64,000 nt of DNA, taken from assembly GCF_018603885.1 (NCBI RefSeq), contig NZ_JAHGAW010000003.1, forward strand, positions 1 to 64,000, in the 5' to 3' direction. Source of the stretch: Sphingobium nicotianae. GTDB taxonomy: Bacteria; Pseudomonadota; Alphaproteobacteria; Sphingomonadales; Sphingomonadaceae. The position numbers and the translations under genes are program-made. A model generated the notes under the pieces. The model was given only the letters and a program-made list of their open reading frames with translations. It had not been told where the DNA came from and made no database searches. The first letter of the stretch is position 1. Each line of letters opens with the position of its first letter. Shown one piece after another: positions 16,093 to 24,531 of the stretch.

Positions 16093-17403
16093 ATGCCCGT
16101 TTCGCAAGCCTTGCCCGCCTTCCCCTGGTTCGATGCCGCCATCGTCATCGCACTCATTGCGCTCAATGGCGTCTTCGCCATGTCAGAGCTGGCGATCGTC
16201 TCCGCGCGGCGGCCGCGCCTGCAGGCGATGGCCAAGGCCGGCAAGCGCGGAGCCGGGGCGGCGCTCGACCTCTCCGCCGATCCGGGCAAATTCCTCTCGA
16301 CCGTGCAGATCGGCATCACCGGCATCTCCGTGCTGGCCGGCGCTTTCTCGGGCGAGAAGCTGGGCGGCCCGCTCGGCCTGATCCTGCAATCCTTCGGCAT
16401 GAAGCCGGAGACCGCCCAGAATACCGGCTTCGCCGTCGCCATCATCATCACGACCTATGTGTCGCTGATCATCGGCGAGCTGGTCCCCAAGCAATATGCG
16501 TTGCGCAACCCCGAGCCACTCGCGGTGCTGCTGGCGCCCGCGATGGTGCTGCTCGCCCGCGTCACCGCGCCTTTGGTGTGGCTGCTCGAGACATCGAGCG
16601 CGCTGATCTTCAGGCTGTTCCGCATCAAGCCGGAGTCTCCGGATCATGTGACGGCGGAGGAGCTGCAGCTCATCGTCGCCGAGGCGAGCCGGCATGGCGT
16701 GATCGAGGAGAGCGAGCGCGCGATCATCTCCGGCGTGGTGCGTCTTGCCGACCGGCCGGTGCGCGAAGTGATGACGCCGCGCCGCGACGTCGACTGGCTG
16801 GATGCCGACGCCGATCCCGCCGACCTGCGCGAAAAGCTGCTGGCGACGCCGCACACGCGCGTCCCCGTGGCGCAGGGGAGTGTCGAGGATATTATCGGTG
16901 TTGTTCAGGCCCGCGACGTCATGTCCGCCCTCTTCCGCGGCGAGGCGCTGGACCTGCGCGCACTGATGCGCCCGGTCTCGATCGTACCCGACCAGGTCGA
17001 CGCGATGGACGCGCTCAATCGCCTGCGCGAGGCCGAAGTGCCGATGGTCATGGTGCATGACGAATATGGGCATTTCGAGGGGATCGTGACCCCCGCCGAT
17101 CTCATGTCCGCCATTGCCGGCGAATTCGTCTCGGACAATGATCTCTACGATCATCCGATGCTGGTCGAGCGCGACGACGGATCCCTGCTGGTCTCTGGCC
17201 AGCTGCTGTTCGATGCGCTGGCCGAACGGCTCGAGCTCACTCTGGACGAGGATCGCGACTATGCGACCGTGGCCGGCTTCGCGCTCGCGGTGCTGCGTCA
17301 CCTGCCTGAGGAAGGCGAGCATTTCAGCGAACAGGGCTGGCGATTCGAGATTGTCGATATGGATGGACGCAAAATCGACAAGCTGCTGGTGAGCGCGGAG
17401 TAG
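16093..17403 (+). CDS. hemolysin-like CNNM/CorC family transporter protein
   Basis: This 436-residue membrane protein has an N-terminal CNNM (DUF21) domain with about four helices, starting ALNGVFAMSELAIVSARR and including IIITTYVSLIIGELVPKQYAL. A CBS pair follows (MTPRRDVDWLDADADP and EVPMVMVHDEYGHFEGIVTPADLMSAI), then a C-terminal CorC/HlyC domain ending near GWRFEIVDMDGRKIDKLLV. Family members are tied to magnesium or cobalt efflux and membrane integrity; the name hemolysin is historical. Length is standard. Downstream lies a structured non-coding gap. Confidence 0.92.
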   Translation: MPVSQALPAFPWFDAAIVIALIALNGVFAMSELAIVSARRPRLQAMAKAGKRGAGAALDLSADPGKFLSTVQIGITGISVLAGAFSGEKLGGPLGLILQSFGMKPETAQNTGFAVAIIITTYVSLIIGELVPKQYALRNPEPLAVLLAPAMVLLARVTAPLVWLLETSSALIFRLFRIKPESPDHVTAEELQLIVAEASRHGVIEESERAIISGVVRLADRPVREVMTPRRDVDWLDADADPADLREKLLATPHTRVPVAQGSVEDIIGVVQARDVMSALFRGEALDLRALMRPVSIVPDQVDAMDALNRLREAEVPMVMVHDEYGHFEGIVTPADLMSAIAGEFVSDNDLYDHPMLVERDDGSLLVSGQLLFDALAERLELTLDEDRDYATVAGFALAVLRHLPEEGEHFSEQGWRFEIVDMDGRKIDKLLVSAE

Positions 17404-17741
17404 CGCTCGCCCCGATCGGGGTTCAGCCAGGCTGCGTGGACAGTTCGAGCGGTCGTTCCTGGCAAGCCATCTCGCCAAAACGGCCAGTCTGGATCGCCCA
17501 GAGGTCACACCAAGGTCACACTATGAGCAGCGACAGGCCGCGCACCTTCCATGCTGCTCCAGCATTCATGATGAGAAAGAGCCCGGGGATCGCATCCCCC
17601 GCATCATCATCATCATCATGCTTTAACGCGATCGAGTAGGACAGTCCCGATTTCGCGACTGCGCAAAGGACAAGCCGTGCTGTCCTCAGATCTGCCTTCA
17701 GCAAGGCGGACATGGCGCCGCCCTGAATTTGTCCACGCCGC
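17404..17741. other. intergenic gap with hairpins, a (CAT)6 tract and the 3' motif copy 2
   Basis: This 338-base gap lies between convergent genes. It holds a hairpin GGGGAT-CGC-ATCCCC (17585-17599), six tandem CAT triplets (17602-17619), a hairpin AGGACA-N8-TGTCCT (17667-17686), and AAGGCGGACAT (17703-17713) plus GAATTTGTCCACGC (17725-17738) shared with 399-435. A frame from ATG 17569 encodes a 23-residue serine-rich peptide that I do not believe. An undetected small RNA is possible. Confidence 0.5.
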
Positions 17742-17744
17742 CTA
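17703..17744 (-). repeat. dispersed 3'-end motif, copy 2
   Basis: AAGGCGGACAT and GAATTTGTCCACGC with an 11-base spacer lie next to the stop codon (17742-17744) of the GNAT gene. Copy 1 has the same order, orientation and relation to a stop codon at 399-441. Confidence 0.45.
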
Positions 17745-18212
17745 GGCCAGATCGAGATGCAGGAACTGACTGAAATCGCTTGGCTTATAGTCCGAAAAGG
17801 CATCGCCATTGACGAAACCACGCGCACGATAGAGCGTGAGCGCGGGCTCGAAGGCATCGCCTCTGCCAGTTTCCAGCGACAGGCGCCGGATCCCCTCGCC
17901 GCGCGCCACGTCGATCACATGGTCGAGCAGCAGGCGCGCGATGCCCAGACGCAGATGGTCGGGATGGGTTCGCATGGATTTGATCTCGCCCTGCGTGGCG
18001 CTCAGCCGCTGCAGCGCGATCATCCCGGCCAGCGCCTCGCCGCGCCAGGCGCCCCACAGGGTGAGATTGGGCTTGGCATAGCCCGAGAGATCGAGCGCGA
18101 AGACATTTTCGGGCGGCGAGCTGGCATGCATGCCCGCCAGATGGATCGCGATCAGATCGCGCACTGCCGCCTGTTCCGTCGTGATGGAGTCGATCCGCAT
18201 GACCTGCGTCAT
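17742..18212 (-). CDS. GNAT family N-acetyltransferase
   Basis: The 156-residue enzyme has the GNAT acetyl-CoA fold: LWGAWRGEALAGMIALQRL for the central strands, IKSMRTHPDHLRLGIARLLLDHVIDVARGEG with the Q/RxxGxA-type pyrophosphate loop (LRLGIA), and a C-terminal ALTLYRARGF, the usual 'xLYxxxGF' end. The substrate is unknown. ATG 18212 is preferred; ATG 18200 is a shorter option. It is the last gene of a four-gene run, 17 bases after the helix-hairpin-helix protein gene. Confidence 0.85.
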   Translation of the reverse strand: MTQVMRIDSITTEQAAVRDLIAIHLAGMHASSPPENVFALDLSGYAKPNLTLWGAWRGEALAGMIALQRLSATQGEIKSMRTHPDHLRLGIARLLLDHVIDVARGEGIRRLSLETGRGDAFEPALTLYRARGFVNGDAFSDYKPSDFSQFLHLDLA

Positions 18213-18229
18213 GGCATCATTTGGCCGGC

Positions 18230-19012
18230 TCAGGAAAGATGCCCGTAGCGCTGGTTGAAGGTTTCCATGTCGCCCTTGGCGAGCAGCCGCGCCTGGCCGA
18301 TCCATTCGTCGCGAATGATATGGCCCTTGAAGATGCCGAGCTGGCCGTCGATCCGCTCGATATCCTCGGGCATCCAGCCGGCGATGTCCTCGAAGCGTTG
18401 GACGCCGAGGCTGCGCAGCAGCGCGTCGATCTGCGGGCCTATCCCCTTGATGACCATGAGGTCGTCGGGCGCCTTGCCCGCCGGGACGACGGGTTCGGGC
18501 TCCTCGACACGCGGCTCGAGCGGCTCGACGTGGTCCTCGATGGCCGCTGCATCGGGTTCCGCCAGCGCCTCCGCTTCGTCTTGGACCGGCTCGACCGCAT
18601 CCATCGCCGCTTCGCTGCTCGCGGTGATCGCCGGGGCCAGTTCGTCCGACAATGCGCTGGTGAGTTCGTCGACGCCATGCTCGATCAGGCTTGCCGGCGC
18701 AGGCTCGGCCTCGCCCTCGTCGATGTGCGCCGTCTCCTCTTGATCGGACACAGGCGGCGCAACCTCTTCCGGTGCAGGCTCGGCCCCGCCGATCAGCAGC
18801 TGATCCTCCACTGTCTCGATCCTGGCGAAGCCGGAAGGCGCGGCGGGCGACGGCATTGGCTGCTCGGACTCCCAGTCCAGCAACTCATCATCCGGATCGA
18901 CTTCGATCGGCATGGCGACAGGAAGCTGCGTCCAGACCCACCAGGCCGTGACCAGACCGATGCCGAAGGCGATCAGCAGGCCGTACCAGTAATAAGCGAT
19001 CAGCGCGATCAT
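18230..19012 (-). CDS. membrane-anchored helix-hairpin-helix (H3TH, COG3743-like) protein
   Basis: This 260-residue protein starts with one membrane helix (residues about 2-26, MIALIAYYWYGLLIAFGIGL). A long acidic, Ala/Pro/Glu-rich linker follows to about residue 195. The C-terminal domain reads DDLMVIKGIGPQIDALLRSLGV, EDIAGWMPEDIERIDGQL and IIRDEWIGQARLLAKG. The KGIGPxxxxxLxxLG turn is the helix-hairpin-helix that contacts DNA backbone or protein in the flap-endonuclease-like group; similar tails occur on alphaproteobacterial NuoE or L21 proteins. The acidic linker would be cytoplasmic. The start ATG overlaps the stop of the 30-residue membrane peptide (ATGA). Function unknown. Confidence 0.8.
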   Translation of the reverse strand: MIALIAYYWYGLLIAFGIGLVTAWWVWTQLPVAMPIEVDPDDELLDWESEQPMPSPAAPSGFARIETVEDQLLIGGAEPAPEEVAPPVSDQEETAHIDEGEAEPAPASLIEHGVDELTSALSDELAPAITASSEAAMDAVEPVQDEAEALAEPDAAAIEDHVEPLEPRVEEPEPVVPAGKAPDDLMVIKGIGPQIDALLRSLGVQRFEDIAGWMPEDIERIDGQLGIFKGHIIRDEWIGQARLLAKGDMETFNQRYGHLS

Positions 19013-19101
19013 GACCGCCTCCAGAACACCGCGCCCGCGACCAGGCCCAGCAGGAAGGCGATGAGGAAGAGGAGCATGGTCTCGACGAGCAACGGCATCA
19101 T
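19009..19101 (-). CDS. 30-residue single-helix membrane peptide
   Basis: The frame runs from ATG 19101 to TGA 19009-19011 and encodes MMPLLVETMLL, one hydrophobic helix (FLIAFLLGLVAGAVFW), then RRS. Its ATG overlaps the stop of the OmpA-like gene (ATGA), GGGGAGG precedes it at a good distance, and its stop overlaps the ATG of the helix-hairpin-helix gene. This double overlap is strong support for a real, translated gene. The positively charged end (WRRS) would face the cytoplasm. It may pair with the membrane helix of the neighbour. Confidence 0.7.
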   Translation of the reverse strand: MMPLLVETMLLFLIAFLLGLVAGAVFWRRS

Positions 19102-20132
19102 GCGCCTCCCCGCGAGATGGTGAAGGAAATGCGCCGATTCGCAGGATCGAGCGTGTTGCCGGCGCGGATCGGCCGCGAGGAGCCATAGCCCTTGGCGACG
19201 ACAGCGCTGGCCGGGACGCCTCGCGCGATCAGCCTTTCGCGGACGCGGTTGGCGCGCTCCTGCGACATGCTGCGGTTGACGCCCTCGTCGCCCGCCCCAT
19301 CGGTGTGCCCGCCAATCTCGATGCCATAGGCACGGCACCGCTTCAGCACGGCGGCGACATCGTCGATCATCTTGTTGGACTGCGGGTTCAGCCAGGCGCT
19401 GCCCGAGCGGAAGCTCATCACCCGCCCGGCGAGAGCGGCGTCGATGCTGCGCTGGCAGGGATTGGCGGACGGACGGACGGACGGCATCGGGGCGGACCCG
19501 GCGGCAGCGACCCGCACCGGGGTCGGCCGCACGACAGGCGTGGGCCGGGGCGTCGGTGTCGGCACGACCTTGGGCGGAGGCGGCGGGGCCGGTTTCGGCG
19601 CGACAATCGCGACGGCCTTGGGCGCGGGAATCAGTGTCGGCGTTGGCGTCGCCTTGGGAGAGGGCTGCGGCATTGGCGCGACCGCCTGCGCCAGCTTGTT
19701 CTCGGCCGGCAAGGGGGCAGCCATGCTATTGATCACGGCACCGAGCTCGCGGGAGCGCTGCTCGTCCATGGCCTCGTTCGATTGATCGACGGCGTTTTGC
19801 GGCTCCGACGCGGCGAGCATGGGCAGCTTGTCAGCGTTCGCTGCCGCGTCGCCCCAAACTGCCCCGGAGGTGCCACCGAACGCGCGGACCAGCTTCAGCG
19901 CGTCCTCCTGCTGGATGACACTGGCGGCGCCGGAAAGATGCGCCATGCGCGAGTAAGGGCTGGTCGGGAAGTGGACCTTGATATTGGGCATGCCGCGTGT
20001 GGCCAGCCTGACGTCCGCATCCTGCTCCAGACCGACGATGAACGCCTTGCCCTGCCCCAGCGGCCCATGAACCGTCCAGGCCAGAAGCGCCGTGGCGCCC
20101 GCACCGATCGCTATCTTGAGCCCGCCATGCAT
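19098..20132 (-). CDS. OmpA family protein with BON-like N-terminal part
   Basis: The 344-residue protein begins with a hydrophobic segment (LKIAIGAGATALLAWTVHG). The next region, residues about 30-95, contains IKVHFPTSPYSRMAHLSGAASV and may be a degenerate BON domain. Residues about 150-215 form a Pro/Thr-rich linker (TPTPTLIPAP, PTPTPRPTPVV). The C-terminal OmpA domain has GIEIGGHTDGAGDEGVNRSMSQERANRVRERLI and KGYGSSRPI. The linker would span the periplasm so that the OmpA domain can hold peptidoglycan while the N-terminal helix stays in the inner membrane. It is the first gene of the four-gene run ending with the GNAT enzyme. Confidence 0.85.
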   Translation of the reverse strand: MHGGLKIAIGAGATALLAWTVHGPLGQGKAFIVGLEQDADVRLATRGMPNIKVHFPTSPYSRMAHLSGAASVIQQEDALKLVRAFGGTSGAVWGDAAANADKLPMLAASEPQNAVDQSNEAMDEQRSRELGAVINSMAAPLPAENKLAQAVAPMPQPSPKATPTPTLIPAPKAVAIVAPKPAPPPPPKVVPTPTPRPTPVVRPTPVRVAAAGSAPMPSVRPSANPCQRSIDAALAGRVMSFRSGSAWLNPQSNKMIDDVAAVLKRCRAYGIEIGGHTDGAGDEGVNRSMSQERANRVRERLIARGVPASAVVAKGYGSSRPIRAGNTLDPANRRISFTISRGGA

Positions 20133-20252
20133 GACGACGACTCTCTCCCCACCAGAGTTACGCAGCGGACGCTGGCAGTTTCGGCTGCGGCCATCAATCC
20201 CCCCCTGCCGGGGTTCACGTGCCGATATGAGACTCGCGGGACAGGCGGTGCG

Positions 20253-21536
20253 TCAGCCCGTCTGGCCGATCGCTTCCCGTGCGACCTCGCGCGCGCCGAT
20301 GTCGCGTCGGCAAAAGCCGCCGGGGAAATCGACCGCGTCGACGAGCGCATAAGCCGCGTCACGCGCCTGCGTCACCGTGCCGCCGCGGGCCGTCACATTG
20401 AGGACGCGGCCGCCATTGGCGACCAGTCCGCCGTCGCGCAGGGCAGTGCCGGCGTGGAAGATCTTCTCGTCCTCGGGCACGACAGGCAGGCGGATGGGTG
20501 CACCCCTCTGCGGCGCGGCGGGATAGCCATTGGCGGCCAGCACGATGGTGAGCGCGGCATCCTCGCCCAGCCGCGCGACGGGCGCCGTATCGAGCCGGCC
20601 CTGTGCGACGGCGAGCAGCAGATCGACCAGATCGCTCTCCAGCCGCATCATCAGCACTTGACACTCGGGATCACCGAAGCGGCAATTATATTCGATGAGC
20701 TTCGGTCCATCGGGCGTGAGCATCAACCCGGCGAACAGCACGCCCGAATAAGGCGTGCCGCGCGCCGCCATCGTCGCGACGGTGGGCCGGATGATCCGCG
20801 CCATCACTTCCGCTTCCAGCGCCGGAGTCAGCACCGAGGCGGGGCTATAGGCGCCCATCCCGCCGGTATTGGGGCCAGTGTCGCCATCGCCGACGCGCTT
20901 GTGATCCTGCGCGGAGCCGAACGGCACGACGCTGACGCCATCGGTGAGCGCGAAGAAGCTCGCCTCCTCGCCGGTCATATATTCTTCCAGCACCACTTCC
21001 GCACCCGACGCGCCGAAGCTGCCGCCGAACATGTCGGCGACCGCCGCCTCCGCCTCGCCGCGCGTTTCGGCGATGATCACGCCCTTGCCGGCGGCGAGGC
21101 CATCGGCCTTGATGACCACCGGCAGCGAAAAGCGATCGAGCGCGGCCAGTGCCTCGGGTGCGCTCTTGCAGCGAACATAGGTCGCGGTCGGGATGCCGGC
21201 ATCGTCGCACAATTCCTTGGTGAAGCCCTTGGAGCCTTCGAGCCGCGCAGCCGCGGCGCTCGGCCCGAACACGGCCAGGCCCGCCGCGTGCAGGCTGTCG
21301 GCAATGCCATCGACCAGCGGCTGCTCCGGCCCGACGACGACCAGACCGATCTCCCGCGCAGTGCAAAAGGCCGCGACGGCGCCATGGTCGGCCAAGTCGA
21401 GGTCGACCAGCGCCGCATGCTCGGCTATTCCCGGATTGCCCGGCGCCGCATAGAGCGTCGTGCAGCGCGGCGATTGCGCCAGCTTCCAGGCGAGGGCATG
21501 TTCGCGCCCGCCGCTGCCGAGCAGAAGGATATTCAT
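20253..21536 (-). CDS. purD: phosphoribosylamine-glycine ligase
   Basis: This 427-residue ATP-grasp enzyme joins phosphoribosylamine and glycine in purine synthesis. Blocks seen: [19 protein letters not shown] (N domain), [27 protein letters not shown] (ATP grasp), [24 protein letters not shown] and [17 protein letters not shown] (metal and nucleotide binding). Length is normal. The start codon (21534-21536) overlaps on the other strand with the xseA start (21535-21537). No ribosome site is visible upstream of purD, so translation may be leaderless or weakly initiated. Confidence 0.95.
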   Translation of the reverse strand: MNILLLGSGGREHALAWKLAQSPRCTTLYAAPGNPGIAEHAALVDLDLADHGAVAAFCTAREIGLVVVGPEQPLVDGIADSLHAAGLAVFGPSAAAARLEGSKGFTKELCDDAGIPTATYVRCKSAPEALAALDRFSLPVVIKADGLAAGKGVIIAETRGEAEAAVADMFGGSFGASGAEVVLEEYMTGEEASFFALTDGVSVVPFGSAQDHKRVGDGDTGPNTGGMGAYSPASVLTPALEAEVMARIIRPTVATMAARGTPYSGVLFAGLMLTPDGPKLIEYNCRFGDPECQVLMMRLESDLVDLLLAVAQGRLDTAPVARLGEDAALTIVLAANGYPAAPQRGAPIRLPVVPEDEKIFHAGTALRDGGLVANGGRVLNVTARGGTVTQARDAAYALVDAVDFPGGFCRRDIGAREVAREAIGQTG

Positions 21537-23004
21537 GGAAGAGAGTCCAGTCCGGTTCGATGCGTCCGGCCGCCTCCTAGCGCAGGAGCGGGAAGGCGAC
21601 AATCTGCCGCCATTGAGCGTCACCGAATTGTCTTCGCAGCTCAAGCGCACCGTCGAGGACCGCTTCGGCCATGTCCGCCTGCGCGGCGAGATTTCCGGTT
21701 GGAAGCGCGCGGCCTCCGGCCATGCCTATCTCGCGCTCAAGGATGACGGCGCACTGATCGACGGTGTCATGTGGAAGGGCTCCATGGGGCGGATCGCCTT
21801 CGCGCCGGAGGATGGGCTGGACGTCATCGTGACGGGCAAGGTCACGACCTATCCCGGCCGCAGCAAATATCAGATCGTCATCGAGAGCATGGAGCTGGCC
21901 GGCGAAGGCGCGCTGATGCAGCTCTTCGAGAAGCTGAAGGCCAAGCTCGCTGCCGAGGGCCTGTTCGATCCCGGCAAGCGCCGGCCGATCCCGATGCTGC
22001 CCAAAGTGATCGGCGTGGTGACCTCGCCCACTGGCGCCGTCATCCGCGACATCCTCCATCGCCTCGCCGACCGCTTCCCAAGCCATGTGCTGCTCTGGCC
22101 GGTGCTGGTACAGGGCGAAGGCGCGGCGGCGCAGGTCGCCACTGCTGTGCGCGGTTTCGGCGCGCTGCCGCCGGACGGCCCGATCCCGCGCCCGGACGTG
22201 CTGATCGTCGCGCGCGGCGGCGGCTCGATCGAGGATCTGTGGACCTTCAACGAGGAGAGTGTGGTGCGTGCGGTAGCGGCATCGCCGATCCCGGTCATCT
22301 CGGCCGTGGGCCACGAGACCGACACGACCCTGTGCGACTTTGCCGCCGATCTGCGCGCACCGACGCCGACCGCCGCTGCCGAAATGGCCGTGCCGGTGCG
22401 CGCCGAACTCATCGCTGGCGTGACCGAGCTCGATGCGCGGATGCGGCGCTGCCTGGCGCGCGGCATGGAGCGCTCGAAGGAACGATTGGAGGCGCAGCGC
22501 CGGCTGCTGCCCCGGCCGGACGTGCTGCTCGGCCAGGCGCGGCAGCGCTCGGACGATCTGGCCGAACGATTGCGGCGGGGCCTGTCGCATCGGCTAAGCG
22601 GGGCCCGCCATGAACTCGCCGACGCCGCTGGCGCCCTGCGTCCGGCCTTGCTCGAAGCACAGATCGAACGCGGGCGAAACAAGCTCGCAGGCGTGCGCCT
22701 CTCGCCGATCCTGCTGGAGCGACGTCTTGCCGAGGCGCGACGTCAGCTTGATGGCCTCGCGCGGCTTGCCCAGTCGCTCAATCCCGATGCGCCGCTCAAG
22801 CGCGGTTTCGCACGGGTGATGGCGGGTGATCGGCTGATCCGGACGGCGCGAGAGGCCAGGGTCGCCGGAGCCGTCACGCTCAAGTTCGCCGATGGCGAGA
22901 CAGCGGCGACCATCAGCGAGACGGTCCCCGAGCCACGCGCCACCCCGCGTCCGGCGCGTAAGGGGCAACCGGCACCGATCGGGCAGATCGATCTGTTCGA
23001 CTAG
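21535..23004 (+). CDS. xseA: exodeoxyribonuclease VII large subunit
   Basis: This 489-residue protein is the catalytic subunit of the single-strand-specific nuclease used in repair. It has an N-terminal OB fold ([45 protein letters not shown]) and the catalytic core with [33 protein letters not shown] and [28 protein letters not shown] long arginine-rich coiled-coil region follows, then a C-terminal segment with [11 protein letters not shown] 21535 is preceded by AAGGAT. Its start codon overlaps that of divergent purD. The small subunit xseB is not in the window. Confidence 0.94.
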   Translation: MEESPVRFDASGRLLAQEREGDNLPPLSVTELSSQLKRTVEDRFGHVRLRGEISGWKRAASGHAYLALKDDGALIDGVMWKGSMGRIAFAPEDGLDVIVTGKVTTYPGRSKYQIVIESMELAGEGALMQLFEKLKAKLAAEGLFDPGKRRPIPMLPKVIGVVTSPTGAVIRDILHRLADRFPSHVLLWPVLVQGEGAAAQVATAVRGFGALPPDGPIPRPDVLIVARGGGSIEDLWTFNEESVVRAVAASPIPVISAVGHETDTTLCDFAADLRAPTPTAAAEMAVPVRAELIAGVTELDARMRRCLARGMERSKERLEAQRRLLPRPDVLLGQARQRSDDLAERLRRGLSHRLSGARHELADAAGALRPALLEAQIERGRNKLAGVRLSPILLERRLAEARRQLDGLARLAQSLNPDAPLKRGFARVMAGDRLIRTAREARVAGAVTLKFADGETAATISETVPEPRATPRPARKGQPAPIGQIDLFD

Positions 23005-23050
23005 CCCAACCGACCTTGCGCGCCCGCGACGCGATGGCCATGCTGGCGCG

Positions 23051-23983
23051 ATGATCTTTCGGTGCCATCGCCCCGGCTCGAGGGCCGCTCTTGCTCTGGC
23101 CCTCGCCCTCATCACGGGGAGTTGCGCACCGGTCGCGCAGCCCGGGGCGAGCCCCCCGCCTGCTCCTCCCGCACCGCAAGCGCCACCGGCCCCCGTCGCC
23201 ATCGGTCCGGCCACGCTTTTGCTGTTCGGCACGCCGCGTCAGGGCGCGTTGCTGCGCGGCCTCGTGCCCGGCGGCATCCGGTCGCTGACGCTCGACGGCG
23301 ATCCCGTCGCTTATGATGCGGAAGGCAATTTCATCATCGCCTTCGATCGCGACGCCAGCCCGAGCGCCCGGCTGGTCGCGACGCTCGCCAATGGCGAGAC
23401 GCAGACGCGGACGCTGGACGTGGCGCCAGGCCACTGGAAGATCGAGCAGGTCAACGCCTCACCGACCGGCAGCGCGACGAGCGAAGAGTTCAAGGCACTG
23501 CGCGCGGATGAGCTGGCACAGATCAGCGCCGCCCGTGCGCGCGGAGAGCCGAGCGACGGCTGGCGCCAGCACTTCATCTGGCCGGTGAGGGCGCGGATCT
23601 CCGGCGTGTTCGGATCGCAACGCATCTATCGCGGTCAGCCCGGCAGCTATCATAGCGGACTCGATCTCGCTGGAGGCGCCGGGACCACCTATGTCGCGCC
23701 GGCCGACGGCGTCGTCATCCTCGTGGCGGGTCATCCCTTCACGCTGGAGGGCAATCTCCTGATGATTGATCACGGCATGGGACTGAACAGCGCCTTCCTG
23801 CACAGCCAGCGCGTGCTGGTGAAAGTGGGCGATGTGGTGCGCCAGGGTCAGCCGATCGGCATGATCGGCGCGACCGGCAGGGTCACCGGCCCGCATCTCC
23901 ACTGGAGCATGAAGTGGCATGCGGCGCGGATCGATCCGCTGATGCTGCTGGCGAACGATCCGGACCGGTCCAGGTCCCCCTGA
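23051..23983 (+). CDS. M23 family metallopeptidase lipoprotein
   Basis: The 310-residue protein begins with a lipoprotein-like signal (ALALALALITGSC; Cys at about residue 25) and a Pro/Ala-rich spacer. The C-terminal LytM domain has the zinc ligands HSGLDLA (HxxxD) and HLHW (HxH). It should cleave peptidoglycan peptide bridges in the periplasm or activate amidases; both zinc-binding motifs are intact, which favours an active endopeptidase over an EnvC-like activator. It starts 46 bases behind xseA on the same strand. Confidence 0.9.
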   Translation: MIFRCHRPGSRAALALALALITGSCAPVAQPGASPPPAPPAPQAPPAPVAIGPATLLLFGTPRQGALLRGLVPGGIRSLTLDGDPVAYDAEGNFIIAFDRDASPSARLVATLANGETQTRTLDVAPGHWKIEQVNASPTGSATSEEFKALRADELAQISAARARGEPSDGWRQHFIWPVRARISGVFGSQRIYRGQPGSYHSGLDLAGGAGTTYVAPADGVVILVAGHPFTLEGNLLMIDHGMGLNSAFLHSQRVLVKVGDVVRQGQPIGMIGATGRVTGPHLHWSMKWHAARIDPLMLLANDPDRSRSP

Positions 23984-24531
23984 CTCTGCGGCCCAGCATA
24001 CCGTAGCGGCAGTCTCCGACCAGGATGCACCTGCTCGCATCCGCGAACGCGGCAAGGATGCCGCAATCGCTGTCTTCGATTCACCACAGCTGCCCACGAT
24101 GGGGACCGCAGCGCCAGTGCATCGATAGCCAGTTGATCGCCCGATCCGGTCGTAAAATGACTTTATCCAATTGCGCGAAGCCGCGCGGCTAGCGCCTGAA
24201 AAGATTGTTCAATTGCTGCAAGAAGAGACGCTGTGGCATAAGTTTTTGCTGTGAAATGGCGGGATCGCGCAATTTTATGTTTTGCGGCGAAATCGGCGTA
24301 TGACAAAACGTTACATTTGCTGTTGCGGAAATGTGACACGCCCTTGAAAACAGCCGCGTAATCCCGCGCCTGCGCTTTACACAACCGGCCCGCACGGCGC
24401 AGTTTCGTTGGCAGTACGAGCAGGGGAATCGTGCATGCCGGCGCTTTGACGAGCGTTGGCGTGCATCCCTTGTCCGTTGGGCGTCGGATAACCGGACGCT
24501 CGTCTTCATTTCCAGAGCAAGGGACTGGATC
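23984..24531. other. intergenic gap upstream of TonB-dependent receptor 1
   Basis: No credible gene is seen in these 548 bases. From about 24160 the composition becomes more AT-rich than its surroundings, fitting a promoter region. The only clear symmetry is GTTACATTT-N10-AAATGTGAC (24310-24337). Confidence 0.5.
24310..24337. promoter_or_regulatory. inverted repeat, possible operator upstream of TonB receptor 1
   Basis: GTTACATTT (24310-24318) and AAATGTGAC (24329-24337) are 9-base arms with one mismatch and a 10-base spacer. It lies about 195 bases before the receptor start in the AT-richer part of the gap. Confidence 0.35.

Noticed and set aside
17551-17639. histidine-leader or serine-rich peptide around the (CAT)6 tract
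   Set aside because: In the His-reading frame the only nearby ATG is stopped after six codons, and no his operon follows; the Ser-reading frame has no ribosome site.
19305-21746. 813-codon open frame antisense to the OmpA-like gene and purD
   Set aside because: Spans two certain genes on the other strand and has no domain pattern.
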